DNA from: Dermanyssus gallinae
Taxonomy: Eukaryota > Arthropoda > Arachnida > Mesostigmata > Dermanyssidae
Direction: 5' to 3'
Assembly (NCBI GenBank): GCA_003439945.1
Contig: QVRM01005467.1
Span: forward strand, 87,001-151,000
DNA length: 64,000 nucleotides
Shown here: one piece after another, positions 45,290 through 57,232 of the stretch
Layout: each line of letters starts with the position of its first letter
Numbering within the stretch: position 1 is the stretch's first letter
Program-made: the position numbers and the translations under genes
Notes under the pieces: model-generated
Seen by the model: the letters and a program-made list of their open reading frames with translations, nothing else
Databases searched by the model: none
What the model was told of the DNA's origin: nothing

Positions 45290-46243
45290 AAGTGATACAC
45301 CAAATGTTGCTATTGGTTCTATTTTAATCTTGGAAAGGGCGGACGCGGTATGTATTGACAACATTTGCGGGCTTTTAATTGCTGCTGCCGCTCTAATGGC
45401 TTTTCCTACTCTGGTTTCAATATGTTTTCGAAAACTGCTACCATTTGACGTTATAGTGACCCCTAAATAAGTAAATTTATTTACCAAATTTACTGTATTA
45501 CCCCTGGCTGGAAGAACATCGTCTTTCGCCAATCGACCTCCTCTTCAAAATTTTACTGCTACTGTCTTTTGCCAGTTAATACTAAGTCCCATCTCGTCCA
45601 TATAATCAATTAGCCGCTCTAGTCCCTGCTTAACCCTAAATAAACTCCTGCCATAGATCGCAATGTCATCTGCATACATTAATGTATTTGCCCACTCTCG
45701 GGTCCACCCCTGCCTCACCCGGTTAGGTAGCCCTCCCAATAGTACCGAAAAAAGCAACGGGCTAAGTCCGTCTCCTTGGGCCACGCCTGTAGTTTGCTTT
45801 ACTCTTCCCACAATCCCTATACCGTTGTCGATGTATACTGTAGTCTCCCCAAGAATTGTACTTAAAAGTTTTAGTAAGCGATACGGAACTCCCTCCAAGG
45901 CTAACTTTTCTATAATCCTACTTCGTGGCGCTAAGTCAAAGGCAGCTTTAAGATCTATAAATATTGCGTATAACGGTCTTCTAGGTTCCGATAGAGTTTC
46001 CCAAATTTCTGCCAGCAACTGGCGCAGGGCCGTATGGGTCGACTTCGACCTTCTGAACCCATGTTGTTCTTCTGGTATTGCGTTTCTGGTTACGAGGTAA
46101 TGCTCTAGTCTATCTGATATTATTCCCGAGAAAATTTTATAGGGGCAACTCTTAAGTGTTATGCGTTGTTTTTTATACAAAAGGCTAGGAAACATGTATA
46201 ATACACACTCTCTGGTCTGCATAGTGTAGGACTTCAAAGCCAC
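45290..46243 (-). pseudogene. LINE D reverse transcriptase, upstream segment
   Basis: The minus-strand frame from 46243 reads CPYKIFSGIISDRLEHYL, EEQHGFRRSKSTHTALRQLL, FIDLKAAFDLAPRSRI (motif A), TTGVAQGDGLSPLLF (motif B) and the catalytic LMYADDIAIYG, then FTYLGVTITSNG. A TGA at about 45542-45544 is the only stop in this stretch, and it sits between SINWQKTVAVKF and RGGRLAKDD. It probably replaced an arginine CGA codon. The element is 5'-truncated near 46250 within the RT domain. Its downstream part continues at 39522-39058 beyond LINE A. The clade is not certain. The GVAQGDGLSP wording differs from the R1 and R2 elements here. Confidence 0.9.
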
Positions 46244-46284
46244 TAAAAGTCTGGTAGTGTTGATATTTGTAGTATTACTTTATT

Positions 46285-47475
46285 GTATGTAGGGAGTCGC
46301 TGGTCTGACTTTTACTTTTCAGTCTGCTGGCAACGCTCTATGCGTTGTCGGCTGTCTTCTGTCATCTTTGTCTTCGCTCTCATAAAGATCCTCACAAAAT
46401 TAGAACCCGCATCCCAACTTTTTCTCGAGCTGAGCATCCTTAAGAGTAGATCTCTTGTCGTACCGCTCGGCACGTCGAGTCGTGATCGGGCCCTGTACGC
46501 AAAAAGCGTATGATGCAGGTTGTCGGTTTTGCCGGCATTGCACAAGAAACATTTGTCCACCCCAGTCTTTTCGTCATACCGTGACCGGTGAGAACTTGGG
46601 TTAGGTAGTACGTAGTTCTTTGCCTACTCGCATTGGTATCATTTCATGAGATCTAGGAGTATTGACCTTGTCCACAACCCTGATGTCTTTTGTTTCAATC
46701 TGCTCAGCGTCCCACCTCTCCAGAATGTTATTTTTTGCATCATCTTTGCTAAGTCCCTGATCCCAGTAGAGCAAGATCTTCTCCTCTATCCGTTTTGGCC
46801 GAAGTGTCACACGGGCAATTACCAGCACGGCGTAGTGTAAGCTCTAGTGACCGTTATGATCAGCCACCTCTGCACCTTGCTTATCCTATTCGTCCTGGTT
46901 ATCAGTGTAGCTAGTCCCCACACTAATGGCCCGTAGACGAGAATTGAGTTAGGGACTGATGCTAGAAGACATTGCTTTTTCTCCAAAAGTCTCTTGGCAG
47001 TAGCCTAATCAGCTTGCTAGACACTTAATGCGTTTAGGCCGTTACATAATCAACATGGTTTGTACACCTCAAGCTTTCAAGCCTTCCGCCCAGGTATTTG
47101 GCCTGCTTGTTTGCCACGATCATGTGACCGCTTACACGGATATCCAGTTCCCGGCAGTGCCTTGTTCTAGTCGAGCCCGGTGACGTGGTGCCTACGCGTG
47201 CGCCTCAAGACCGGAGGAGATGCGTAGCTGCACGGGTTCGAGCCCCACCGTTGCACATTTGTATTTTGTGGGGTCCAATGCGCGCACTCCCTGCCGTTAT
47301 AACTCACAATTCGCTTAGCCAAGTACGAGACTATCAGACGCCGGAGGTACGCTGCTACTCTACTATGTTTTTTCACGGCATTCAGTAGATCACCCTCCAA
47401 TTTGGGCCATTAGACTCATTATTTACGTCCAGCGGGGTCGGCGTTGCTATCTTGATAGTTATATGCATAATTTTA
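46285..47475 (-). pseudogene. Decayed R1-like LINE ORF2 (LINE E) interrupted by a SINE
   Basis: On the minus strand, LDVNNESNG (about 47435, motif A) is followed, after a frameshift, by LEGDLLNAVKKH and RRLIVSYLAKRIVSY. The frame then meets the SINE at 47171-47276. Beyond it come VSGHMIVANKQAKYLG (about 47105-47140), LVIARVTLRPKR (about 46790-46828) and the C-terminal zinc motif CFLCNAGKTDNLHHTLF (about 46500-46555). The roughly 100 residues that should hold PQGS and YADD are missing between the two parts, so a deletion accompanied or preceded the SINE. Many stops are present. Style and order match LINE A. Confidence 0.82.
47171..47276 (+). mobile_element. tRNA-derived SINE, 3'-truncated copy
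   Basis: Begins TCGAGCCCGGTGACGTGGTG and contains the best-kept B box of the family (GGGTTCGAGCCCCACCG), then GTTGCACATTTGTATTT. Similarity to the family ends after TGGGGTCC at about 47276, so the 3' body is missing. It lies within LINE E. Confidence 0.88.
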
Positions 47476-47479
47476 TTTT

Positions 47480-48785
47480 ACGTAAGTTTGATGTTTTCAC
47501 TTTGTTTGCTGACTTTATGTGTTCCAATCCAATCGAACAATTGACGCAGACGACAACACAATAGAGGAAAGGAAACGATCCTCACATCTTCAACGATGAG
47601 ACGGCGCGCTTTCCTGCTCAATGCTGGGTTTTAGTGGTACTGAGGGAGAGGTGGCTGATGATCACCATAATGAGCTGTGGATTCAAAACTTGGTGCGACA
47701 TGTATTGACGGAAACTCTAAGACTTTTGCTGTTGTCTATGCCATCGTTTTGCCAAGGTCATTTGTTGTGGCAAACAACGTTGGTTCAGTTGGAGTTAAAC
47801 GGCGCATTTGTATGGGGATGTTGCAACTAGCAGGGGCACAACATAGTTTAGCAAGTGGGTACGCAAACTACAAGTTGTGCTTTCTACCAGTTCAGTACTG
47901 TTTGGCAAGGGAGTTATTTCAGTTGGTAGCTGGTTTCAAATCCCAAGGGTGATACAGTTTGGCAGTGCAAAATTGAGTATGGGCTTTGATTATTTCGTTG
48001 GCCTGATTGTCCGTTCGCTCCAGAGACGAGCTATGCGAGCTAGCGAACGTTGTCGGTCCATTTTTAAAATAACAATACAGAGTCTTTTATACTAGTTAGT
48101 GCACGTATCAGAGGCAAGAAAAGCCCTCGAAGCTCCAGGAGCTGGCTAGAGACGCGATGCTACCGGAGTACCGGATAAGCTTCTGAAGCTTTTCACGTTG
48201 TTTCTTGCCAGGCCGCTAACCAGAACAATCAACCTATGTACTGAACCCGTGTGGGTGTACTACCTACGTAAATGATGAGAGGTAAGATTCCATAGGCAAT
48301 TTCCTTACCATTCATCGCGGTGTCCAGCCGGCTCAACCGTCGCATTGCCACGTTTGTGAGTCCCATTGTTTTTAATGAAACTAGTGCGCAGTTTCTCGCC
48401 TACCTCATGCCGTCTATTTGGGGCTCTCTTTTTCGAGAAGTTCGATCACTCTCGACTGCTAGGGAATTCGCGAGAGTAGTTGTAAAACATGCGGCCAAGG
48501 TGCGTTAAGGCAAACATATGAGCGCAAATAAGTGAAAATGTATGCCAATGTTTTTTCATAACTAAAAAAGAGAATGGTCACAAGCATCCAACTATAGAGC
48601 GATGTTGCTGGTCGACGAACTACCAGCGATGGCCGAGAAGCTGGTATCAACACGTTCAACGGAAAGCGGCATCAGCGGAAAATCAATGGGTTTGTCGTGG
48701 TTTGACTTTTCAGGCTTGACTCCCTTCTTAATTGTTCGCGTCTCTCAATCCTTTTTCTGTTGCTTGAGCATTTTAGTGTAAGACT
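47480..48785. other. Gene-free stretch
   Basis: No recognisable gene or TE. Confidence 0.5.
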
Positions 48786-48789
48786 ATAG

Positions 48790-49090
48790 CAGTTGACTGG
48801 TTCCAGTCCTATCTCTCAAGTAGAAGGATAATCGTGAAACGTGACGCCTTCATTTACACAAATCGATATCGGAACGCCTCAGAGTTTCGTCCTTGAATCT
48901 TACATGTTTCTCACCCTCCTGAGTTTCGTACTTCTAAAAGTCCAGCCAGACTTATACAATAGATCCCCTCTCCCCGATATAGACAAAGCACCAGTCCAGG
49001 TCAAGAGAATCTTGGAAACTCTTAACATATTTGGACTTGTTGTGAACGCGGGTAAGATACTCCAAGAGGTAATTTATTCTAGCGTATAAT
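48790..49090 (+). pseudogene. Decayed LINE reverse transcriptase fragment
   Basis: The first frame reads WFQSYLSSRRIIVK. A shifted frame then reads GTPQSFVLESYMFLTLLSF, matching the RT motif B block (PQGSVLGPLLF) with changes. Later ILETLNIFGLVVNAGKI matches the block after the catalytic loop, but the YADD is not recognisable. The piece is short and old. Confidence 0.65.
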
Positions 49091-49830
49091 CTTCGGCCAG
49101 TTGACAAATTACATGTTTTCCAAACAGCATCGTATGTCACTGATTTAGAATATCTGTCAAAAGAGATAAGGTCAATTACTTCCGAAAAGTTTTTTGTGCG
49201 AGAGGTGAAACAGCATCTTCTTAGTTCTGTGATATAAGCGACTGTGACAGTGTATTTTTTTAATTAATGCAGAAACATGCTTTAACTCTGAGAACTTGAG
49301 CGTTGTAGGGGACTGCAGTTATATGTTGTTTTATAGAATATTGGCAGTGCACATAAGTTAGGTACGAAAGAGCTTTGCTTACCGACGAGCTGCTGTGCTA
49401 TTTATATATATATATATATACATTGGAGATAATTTTGCCAGCCTTGCTAGATACACGTCAGGCAGCAGCAGCAACAGTAAATTAACTCAGTACTGTTCGC
49501 CAATCACGCGGTCAGCGATACAAAACGAATACGCAAAGCAATTTCTTTTCATGTGCGAGCGTACCACTATGGCGGCTAAAATATGAGACGGCAGTCGATA
49601 ATACACTTTGCCTAATGCTGCCTCATATTGCCACTGTTGCTGCTGCCGCTGTTGTTGCTGTTGTTGGCATTTGTGGAACTAAACCACGACGCAAATCGGG
49701 AATCGTTCATCAACAGTATGAGTACGTTCGAATGGTTCGCTTTATCTTCACTCAAATGGGTGGCCGGGCATTGTTCACACCGGCGGCTCCGGCTCATTGT
49801 GGTCGTGAAGTTGAACGCGTCAACGTGGAC
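49091..49830. other. Gene-free stretch
   Basis: A short (TA)n tract at 49399-49420 and TGC/TGT-rich DNA at 49630-49665. No gene supported. Confidence 0.5.
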
Positions 49831-49835
49831 ACCAA

Positions 49836-49966
49836 ACGCCGTCGTCGTCGTCGTCGTCGTTGTTGTTGTTGTTGTGGTTGTGGTTGTTATTGTTGTTGTT
49901 GTTGTTGTTGTTGTTGTTATTGTTGTTGTTGTTGTTATTGTTGTTGTTGTTGTTGTTGTTGTTGTC
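49836..49966 (+). repeat. (GTC)n(GTT)n trinucleotide array
   Basis: Begins as CGT/GTC units, switches to GTT at about 49860 and continues with a few GTG and ATT variants. All frames give homopolymers (Val, Cys or Leu type), so ORFs across it are not evidence for a gene. Confidence 0.95.
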
Positions 49967-50064
49967 CGCCCAGTTCTACAACGAGAGTTAGCCAGAGCTA
50001 ATCGCATAGACAAACACGACGACGCGTGCGGGGTCGGTCAGCTTTAGCGCAGCGTATAGTAGTA

Positions 50065-51144
50065 CTAGTAACACGCGCTGGGAGGAGGCCATACTGACCG
50101 ACAGATAGACAGCCAGGCAGACAGGCAGATAGACAATTGAAAAATGAAAAAAAGAAAAGAACACGAGAACAAGACGCAGAGGGAGAGAGAGAGAGAGCGC
50201 GAGCGCAAAAACGAGAGCGGGTGCGACAGAGAGTAGAAATACGAATATCGTACGAGCCGATTAGTGGTGGGTCGACCGGTAAACGGATAGAGCGGGGCGA
50301 AATGGTAGTAGATTGGTAAGTGCCAGCTTAGGTGCAGTACTACGGGACGCTGAAGTTCGACAACGAACAGCAGGTTGAAGGTAGCGAAGAAGAAATGGAA
50401 ATGGCGAGAGACTGAAAAGCGGACCGTTTGCTTTGTTCGTCTTCGTTTTTGTCTTGTTGTTGTTATTGCTGTCGTTGTTGTTGTCGTTGTTGTTGCTGTT
50501 GTTGTTGTTGTTGCTATAGGTGTTGTTGTTGATCGTGGTGTTTTTTTTTTGTGGTTTGCGTTTTTCTTCTCAATTGCTTTACTTTTGACGTTTGAGGGTC
50601 GGGAAATGTCAGCAGTTTCATCGCTGCTGGTTGGTTTTTGGCCACCTGAGTGGTTATCGGCGCTTCTGGCGCTCCCTCTGACGCTCGAATCGCTCTGGCT
50701 AGGTGATTTCGGTCTTGGGGGGTTGGCCGTACACACATTGAGGCGATCGGACGAATGGTGGCACTCACTGCAGGCAATTGTAACGGCGCGTCGCCGTACT
50801 GTAGACTATTAGCTGTAGTAGAATGATGGTCGTGATGTTGTTGGGCCGACAAATTCGCACGACGAGAATAGCCGCGACCTTTGCGGTAATGCTTCGTGGC
50901 TCCATTGGGTACGCCTGCCGTAAGAAGCAGGCAGCCCTAATCGACCGGCCAACAATGCTTTTAACCTTTAGAAAAACCAGGAAATAATAGCCTGATGAGG
51001 AGATAGAAGTAGGAGGTGAAAAGGCATACAGTGAGAGCTTGCTGGTGAAGTTGCTGTATATATATATATATATATAGCCTACATACATAACTGCGTATAT
51101 AAATAACACGCGTAAGGTTTACTAGCACACTTTATATTTTACAC

Positions 51145-51228
<84 letters not shown>

Positions 51229-51430
51229 GAACTCCCTTTTATTTACAGAACGAAAGCGGTAGAGGCTGGGATGCAGGGTACCCTGTACAGTCACCTTGGT
51301 GTGTGTTTCTCTGGCTGAAAGCCAGCTATAGAAACATTACTTGGCTCCTGCGATTATTTAGTTGCATGTTTAATGCTTAACAAGATCTGAGCGCACAACA
51401 GCGTTGTGATAGTACACATAAGTCATTGTT
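50065..51430. other. Low-complexity stretch without supported gene
   Basis: GA-rich DNA at 50165-50235, a GTT/GTC tract at 50454-50534, TA arrays at 51056-51075 and 51150-51225. A minus-strand frame from 50736 begins with a Ser/Pro/Asp-rich stretch that could be an exon, but it then runs into the trinucleotide repeat. I do not call it. Confidence 0.45.
51150..51225. repeat. (TA)n microsatellite
   Basis: TA dinucleotide array of about 76 bases. Confidence 0.97.
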
Positions 51431-51434
51431 TTTT

Positions 51435-51575
51435 TTAATTAGGTTGGCAGACACGGAAAAATAACATTCGGCTCAATATCACATCTTCTACAGAGCCTTT
51501 TCAGGAATCTCCTCTGAACACCCTCTATCATGTCTATGTGTTTGCACATATATGGACCTCAGACAAGTGAACAAC
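51435..51575 (-). pseudogene. LINE polymerase C-terminal scrap
   Basis: The minus strand gives a continuous block with HIDMIEGVQRRFLKRLC followed by DIEPNVIFPCLPT and a stop. This is the typical helix after the RT thumb in Jockey/CR1-like LINEs, where the polymerase meets the C-terminal region. Nothing else of the element is recognisable around it. Confidence 0.7.
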
Positions 51576-51599
51576 ATAAACGTTTAGATAATGCAATTA

Positions 51600-52090
51600 A
51601 TTTATACAGACAAATATGAACCGTTGGACTCTTAATGTAGAAACACCGGAATATCTACACGCGGTTTTATTTTAAACGGAGATTTGACGAATTCTCTAAT
51701 ATTCGCAGAGAACGTAAGATCCACCAAGATAAACACACCTAGGTTCGGTCAATTTAATGTGATTTTGCGATTGGCAGGGTTAATCCGTTGAGCGGAGAAT
51801 TCGGATCTATATAAACAAACAGTCGTGTTTCAGAACGGCCCATTTCGTAACGGAGGGCTCTATCCCATTGTCGCTGCACACGCACATATACAAATATGCG
51901 TTCATATATAACAAGTTTGAGGCCATATGTAAACTTATCCGTCTTACTCAAACCTTAGTAAGTTTCCACGAAAAAAGGAAGTGTATTATCTATGAAACTT
52001 GAACAAAACAAGTGACAACTATAACAATTTGTCCCTAAACGAGTGAACCCCAAACATAATCGGCATTGTCTCGTGTATCTTGTTGGTAGT
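51600..52090. other. Gene-free stretch
   Basis: No gene or TE recognised. Confidence 0.5.
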
Positions 52091-52104
52091 AAACATTATC
52101 CAGT

Positions 52105-52311
52105 TAGTAAAGCTTTCGGGCTGACAGTCCTCAGCCAAGATTTAACGTCCACGGAACTGTTTTTCACATTGCTTCATAGACGGACCCCCTTAAATGCATA
52201 TGTGGTGTATTTAACACACATTTATACAACGGTGGGGCTCGAACCCGCGCACTTATGTGGCTCCTTCGGTTGCGAGGCGCAGACTTAAGCCACCACGCCA
52301 CCGGGCTCGAC
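52105..52311 (-). mobile_element. tRNA-derived SINE, full-length, with TSD
   Basis: Inverted copy of the SINE at 19133. It is flanked by the perfect 14-base TSD AAACATTATCCAGT at 52091-52104 and 52312-52325. It is about 28 bases longer than the copy at 19133 because of an AT-rich insertion around 52195-52225, after the tRNA-like head. The 3' end reads CCCGAAAGCTTTACTA on the minus strand and has no poly(A) tail. Confidence 0.95.
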
Positions 52312-52325
52312 AAACATTATCCAGT

Positions 52326-52905
52326 CTATATATATATATATTCTTAAATTTTCAGATTGTCTATATCTTCATGTATTCCAAATTTACGTGTAAAATACGC
52401 ACTCGATGTCGATGATGAGTGATCGATTGATTTGCTCGGGCGACTTGGCGAGAGACTTGGCCATTTGAATGTCGTTTCTGCGTCGACAGTATTTGCTTCT
52501 CCTCGTTGTCCTTCTCCTTCTCGGCTTGTTTCCGGCGAGCCCATTAGCCCAATGAGAAGGTGGCCATTATTTTGGCGATACAGCGAGTCGCTTTCGCCGA
52601 TAGCGGTGGAAAGTCGCGCGCCAAACAATGCGACTTGATTACAGTTGGTTCGTCCGTTGATTCGCCTGGCCAAGCGGTTCGCGTTGACGCCGACACGACG
52701 TCTTTATTTCTCTGATGATGCTCAACATCGTCTACTACCATGAACATTACGCTCGGCGCTCACTCACTGACTGACGATGAGTCGCATCCACGATATAGTC
52801 ACTCCGAAAGAAGTCGGTACTGGAAGTAATCGTTGTGGTAGCACTATTCAAATAGACTTGTTGTTGTACCCTGCTGCACAGAAGTGCAGCATAACGAATT
52901 TGCTC
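52326..52905. other. Gene-free stretch
   Basis: Starts with a 16-base TA tract. A minus-strand frame at 52344-52673 shows no known motif. Confidence 0.45.
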
Positions 52906-52913
52906 AAACAGAT

Positions 52914-52987
52914 GACGACAACAGCAACAACAACAACAACATCAACAACAATAGAAACACAACAACAATAGCAGCGGCAACAACAGC

Positions 52988-53023
<36 letters not shown>

Positions 53024-53112
53024 AGAAATAAAATAATAGCAGCGGCAACAACAACAAAAACAATAGCAGCGACAACAACAAAATAACAATAACAGCGGCA
53101 ACAACAACAACC

Positions 53113-53146
<34 letters not shown>

Positions 53147-53148
53147 CC

Positions 53149-53191
<43 letters not shown>

Positions 53192-53226
53192 CCACAACAA
53201 CAACCACAATCATAACAACAACAACA
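52914..53226 (+). repeat. (CAA)n-rich array, about 310 bp
   Basis: Mostly CAA and ACA phases, interrupted by CAG, AAT and CCA units. Encodes only homopolymeric frames. Confidence 0.95.
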
Positions 53227-53929
53227 GGAATAGCGGTATCCACGCAATAGCTTCGATGTTTGATAGCATGGGCTAGATGCTCACAGCTGATCTTCTGATG
53301 TCGTTACGTTTATCGTCTGAACCGGCGGCTGCAATCGCTGCGGTCGCGATGTCCGTTGTGGCGCGCGCAACGCTATAGGGGCCGGCCCTAATCCTCGGAC
53401 GGGTGTCCCGCGCCGGCGTCACATCGTCATCAACAGGTGTCAGGTGTTCATTGATGAAGGATTGAAGTCAGTCAGTCAGTCGGCAGAAGAACATGGTCAG
53501 CGTCAGTCATCATCGTCCGGCGGCAGGGGAAGCAGGGGCGACCGTGGTGGCAGGGGCGTCCGTGGCGGCGGTGACGCCAGACGCGGCGTAACGTATGGTT
53601 GCAGGCGTGTCTCCGACGGCGTGCCGTCGCTCACGACGTCGGTCGTTGCGTTGACAGCAGATACCGCACCCACTTGGCTCGCCGACCACGAATGCGATAA
53701 ATAGCCATTAACCCAGCGTTCGGCCGCCCACCCACACAGAATCGCCGCTGAACGAGCATTAAGCTCTCCAAGGGAAGCTCTTCAAGCGCAAATCCCGCAA
53801 CCACCACCACCACCACCACCATCGCCGCCAGAAGAGGCAGCAGAAACAGTAGCGATAACTCCAGAAGAAGTGCCATATACCACCAATCAACAAGAGAGAA
53901 TAGCGCATGCCGTGGACACAGTCCACAGC
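53227..53929. other. GC-richer stretch between two CAA arrays
   Basis: A plus-strand frame at 53444-53704 encodes an RG/GG-rich segment (GGRGSRGDRGGRGVRGGGDA) from a GGC-rich tract. There is no ATG at its start and no partner domain. A CCA tract lies at 53798-53822. No gene is called. Confidence 0.4.
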
Positions 53930-53930
53930 A

Positions 53931-54266
<336 letters not shown>

Positions 54267-54269
54267 ACG

Positions 54270-56820
54270 AGAGGCAGAGAACATTCATCAGCAAGCAGAC
54301 ATAACAACACCGGACAATGCTGCCATAACCACCATGATCACCATTACTACTACTGCTACTACGAACTTTACTACTGCTACTTCTGCTATTACCAAAACAA
54401 CATAGCCAACATCGCATAGATACTGTTTGTTATGCCTTGCCTAGCGAGAGGCGTTTAGTAGAAAAGAAAAAGGCGGCAGTCATTAGAAGAACTGAACTGG
54501 CTGGGTAATGCTCATAAGTGAACGCAAGCCAATTCACTCTCTTGCTAGTTTGACCAGAAATTAGTCCGTGGTTAATAACATTAGCTGTTCAAACAATGAG
54601 TTTACTTTCTCTAAGGTCACAATCTACTCAGCAATAACCAATATAGGTGGGAAAAATGGCGGCTGTGAGGGTCTAATCTGTAATAAACAATGCCACGGAA
54701 ATACGTGAGAAAAGACAGTGGTGGACTTTGGCTGAATTCGTATTTAACAAAGATATCAGTGTGACAGTGAAGGAAAGCAAGGCGTACCCCAATAGAGCAT
54801 TCCTGGTTTTTGCATTTTTATTGTTTATTCTATTTATAAATGACATCCTGCAAAAAGCCAACTAAGTATTAGATTCGATTTTTGTTTTCGATGATATCGT
54901 TTACTGAAGGAAATGTATAACCATAAAGATATTGTAAGGGCAGTATATTTTTTCTTTGCGGGTTACAGCCATATGTGGTCACATAAAGCGAAACGGCCCT
55001 GCCTAAAACCTGAATTAAATGATAGGTTATGCATGGGATACGGCTTCAAGTTTCGAACAGATCTTCCACAAAAAATGTCTTGGCAACTGAAATACTAGTA
55101 GTCTACCTCAGAGTTAAATCCGAACTTGCGGGTTTAGCACGCTTCACTTTAATTGCATTGCTTGCCGATTAGAAGTGACTGTACATCTAAAGTTGTTAAA
55201 TGCCTTACTTTACTGGGAAAGCGTATCGCAAACATGGCCAACAGTAGCCACTGCCAACTAGAGCAACTATTTAACTTTCTCCAACCAGATACAAAACATA
55301 GATCTGACCCCCTAGAATAATCTCGATATAGGATCTATAGGTTCGTAAGAAACTTTGTCCTTGTGCACGAGTGTGAACAAGAACCCGCGGCTATTTCTGG
55401 GCCGTACTCAAACTCGATGTTGCTCGAGGGTTACCATAGCTTCGAGTGTTATATACTACTATGTGTTTTACTCGTCGTACACACTGCACTAAGTTGGTGA
55501 TCTAATCATTTCAACACCACCAAGTGCCCTGGACTGGGTCTATGGTCCACCATGGCTGCATATTGCAGTCTGCGTTCGAAAACACTTTCAGTTAAGTGGA
55601 CATTGACATCATCGCGTGGCCCTATGCTAGGCTATGCACCGCAATGGCGTTCCAGTGTGCTTCGAAAATCAGGGCGAGCTTTAGCTTGGTATTCTGCGTA
55701 GCAAACAATCTGGGCTACAATGGCCACCCCTGTCTCAAGTTCTATGAGTCTCCACCACAGTGTACCTGTAATGCGTTTTTTAAATGGAATATCCTAATCA
55801 CGTGGACTCACCAATGACTCAAACTGTGGTAGCCGATCATGTTTTAGACAACTTTTTCGGCGGCTCTCATATACAGAGTTGAACATCACTCGGATACATG
55901 CTCGCGATATTCGCTCGCAAGGCACATGTTGCCTCCGTGTTTAGGGTGAATCTATAATTTGTCCTAAACTTTGACTACTTTTTCAAGTTGCAGATTTATT
56001 ACTATTACAACTGTTGAGTTGAAAATTATCTATTTTAATGGGTGCAGTAGGCAACTATAGGATTAGGGTGTACTGAAGTGGGCCAAGATGATTACAAACA
56101 AATTAGTAGTTATTCAGAGCTTGTCTATGTTTCCCCAAAGTGTGGTAGTTATGCAGATTTCGTCTGTGTTTGTCTAGAGCGTGGCAGTTAAGCAGAACTT
56201 GTCTAGAACTTTCTCAATTGGAACGATCATATAAAATAAAATATATACACGGAAAATAGAATCCGCGTGCAACCTTAAACCTCGAACGAACTCAGTTACT
56301 CCACAAACATCATAAATCTATATGGCTAGATCGTTTATTTTTATATACTATAGATCGTATTTCAGCCCGGTAGCTAGTTTAGTAATTAAGATTAAGCGTG
56401 CATCGCACCCTCATTCGTGTACATATACTAATTGCGTTAGCTCATATAACAAACGAACGTACGCTTACTATCTACTTTAGAGTCGCGTACATGCGTACAA
56501 CATGAGCATACAGGTGCTGTGTTCGTTGCCCGAACGTTACGGGCTATATGCTGGTGGCGTGCAAGTTTATCTTCGTTTAGCTGGCGCACCCTGTAAGTGG
56601 GCAAGCCTAGACGAAATCACGAGCTGCGTTGTAGCGGGTGCAAACCCACCACCGCTATCGCCGCTCTCGGTAGCCGACAATGGAAAATGGACCTGTTACA
56701 GAAATGTCAGCATAAAATCGTTCTGGGCCGAGGTCAACGCTGTTGGCCGACTCAAGTAAAGCATACGCACTAGGTGAGGACGTTTGTACATGTGTATGTA
56801 TGCATATATGTATGTATGCA
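54270..56820. other. Gene-free stretch
   Basis: No recognisable gene or TE. A short imperfect repeat of TTAAGCAGA/TTATGCAGA words with CTTGTCTA lies at about 56110-56205. Frames are short. Confidence 0.5.
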
Positions 56821-56824
56821 TCTT

Positions 56825-56988
<164 letters not shown>

Positions 56989-57232
56989 TTTTTTTTTTTT
57001 TTTTGGGAGGAGGGTGAATGCATTTACGCACGCTTTGCGTACGGAGTATTTCCGCTCTCGAGAGCAGTGTGGGGCTCGGCCCTGGCGGTTGGATGTTGGT
57101 CCACCAAGACCACTACCCACTAAACACACCTCCCCCCTTGAGCTTCACTCTCTAATGGCCCAGATATCCATAGAACAGTACTATGGGCCATTAGGAGAAG
57201 TGGCGAGCGCCTAACGGATCATTTGGCCGAGG

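Noticed and set aside
49612..50047. Frames of 128-139 codons with poly-Val, poly-Cys or poly-Thr
   Set aside because: They are produced by the GTC/GTT array at 49836-49966.
50065..50736. Minus-strand 223-codon frame with a Ser/Pro/Asp-rich start
   Set aside because: The first 50 residues could be an exon, but the rest runs through trinucleotide and CT-rich repeats, and no homologue or splice structure is recognisable.
53444..53704. RG-rich frame resembling an RNA-binding RGG box
   Set aside because: It has no ATG and no adjacent RNA-binding domain, and it derives from a GGC-rich low-complexity stretch.
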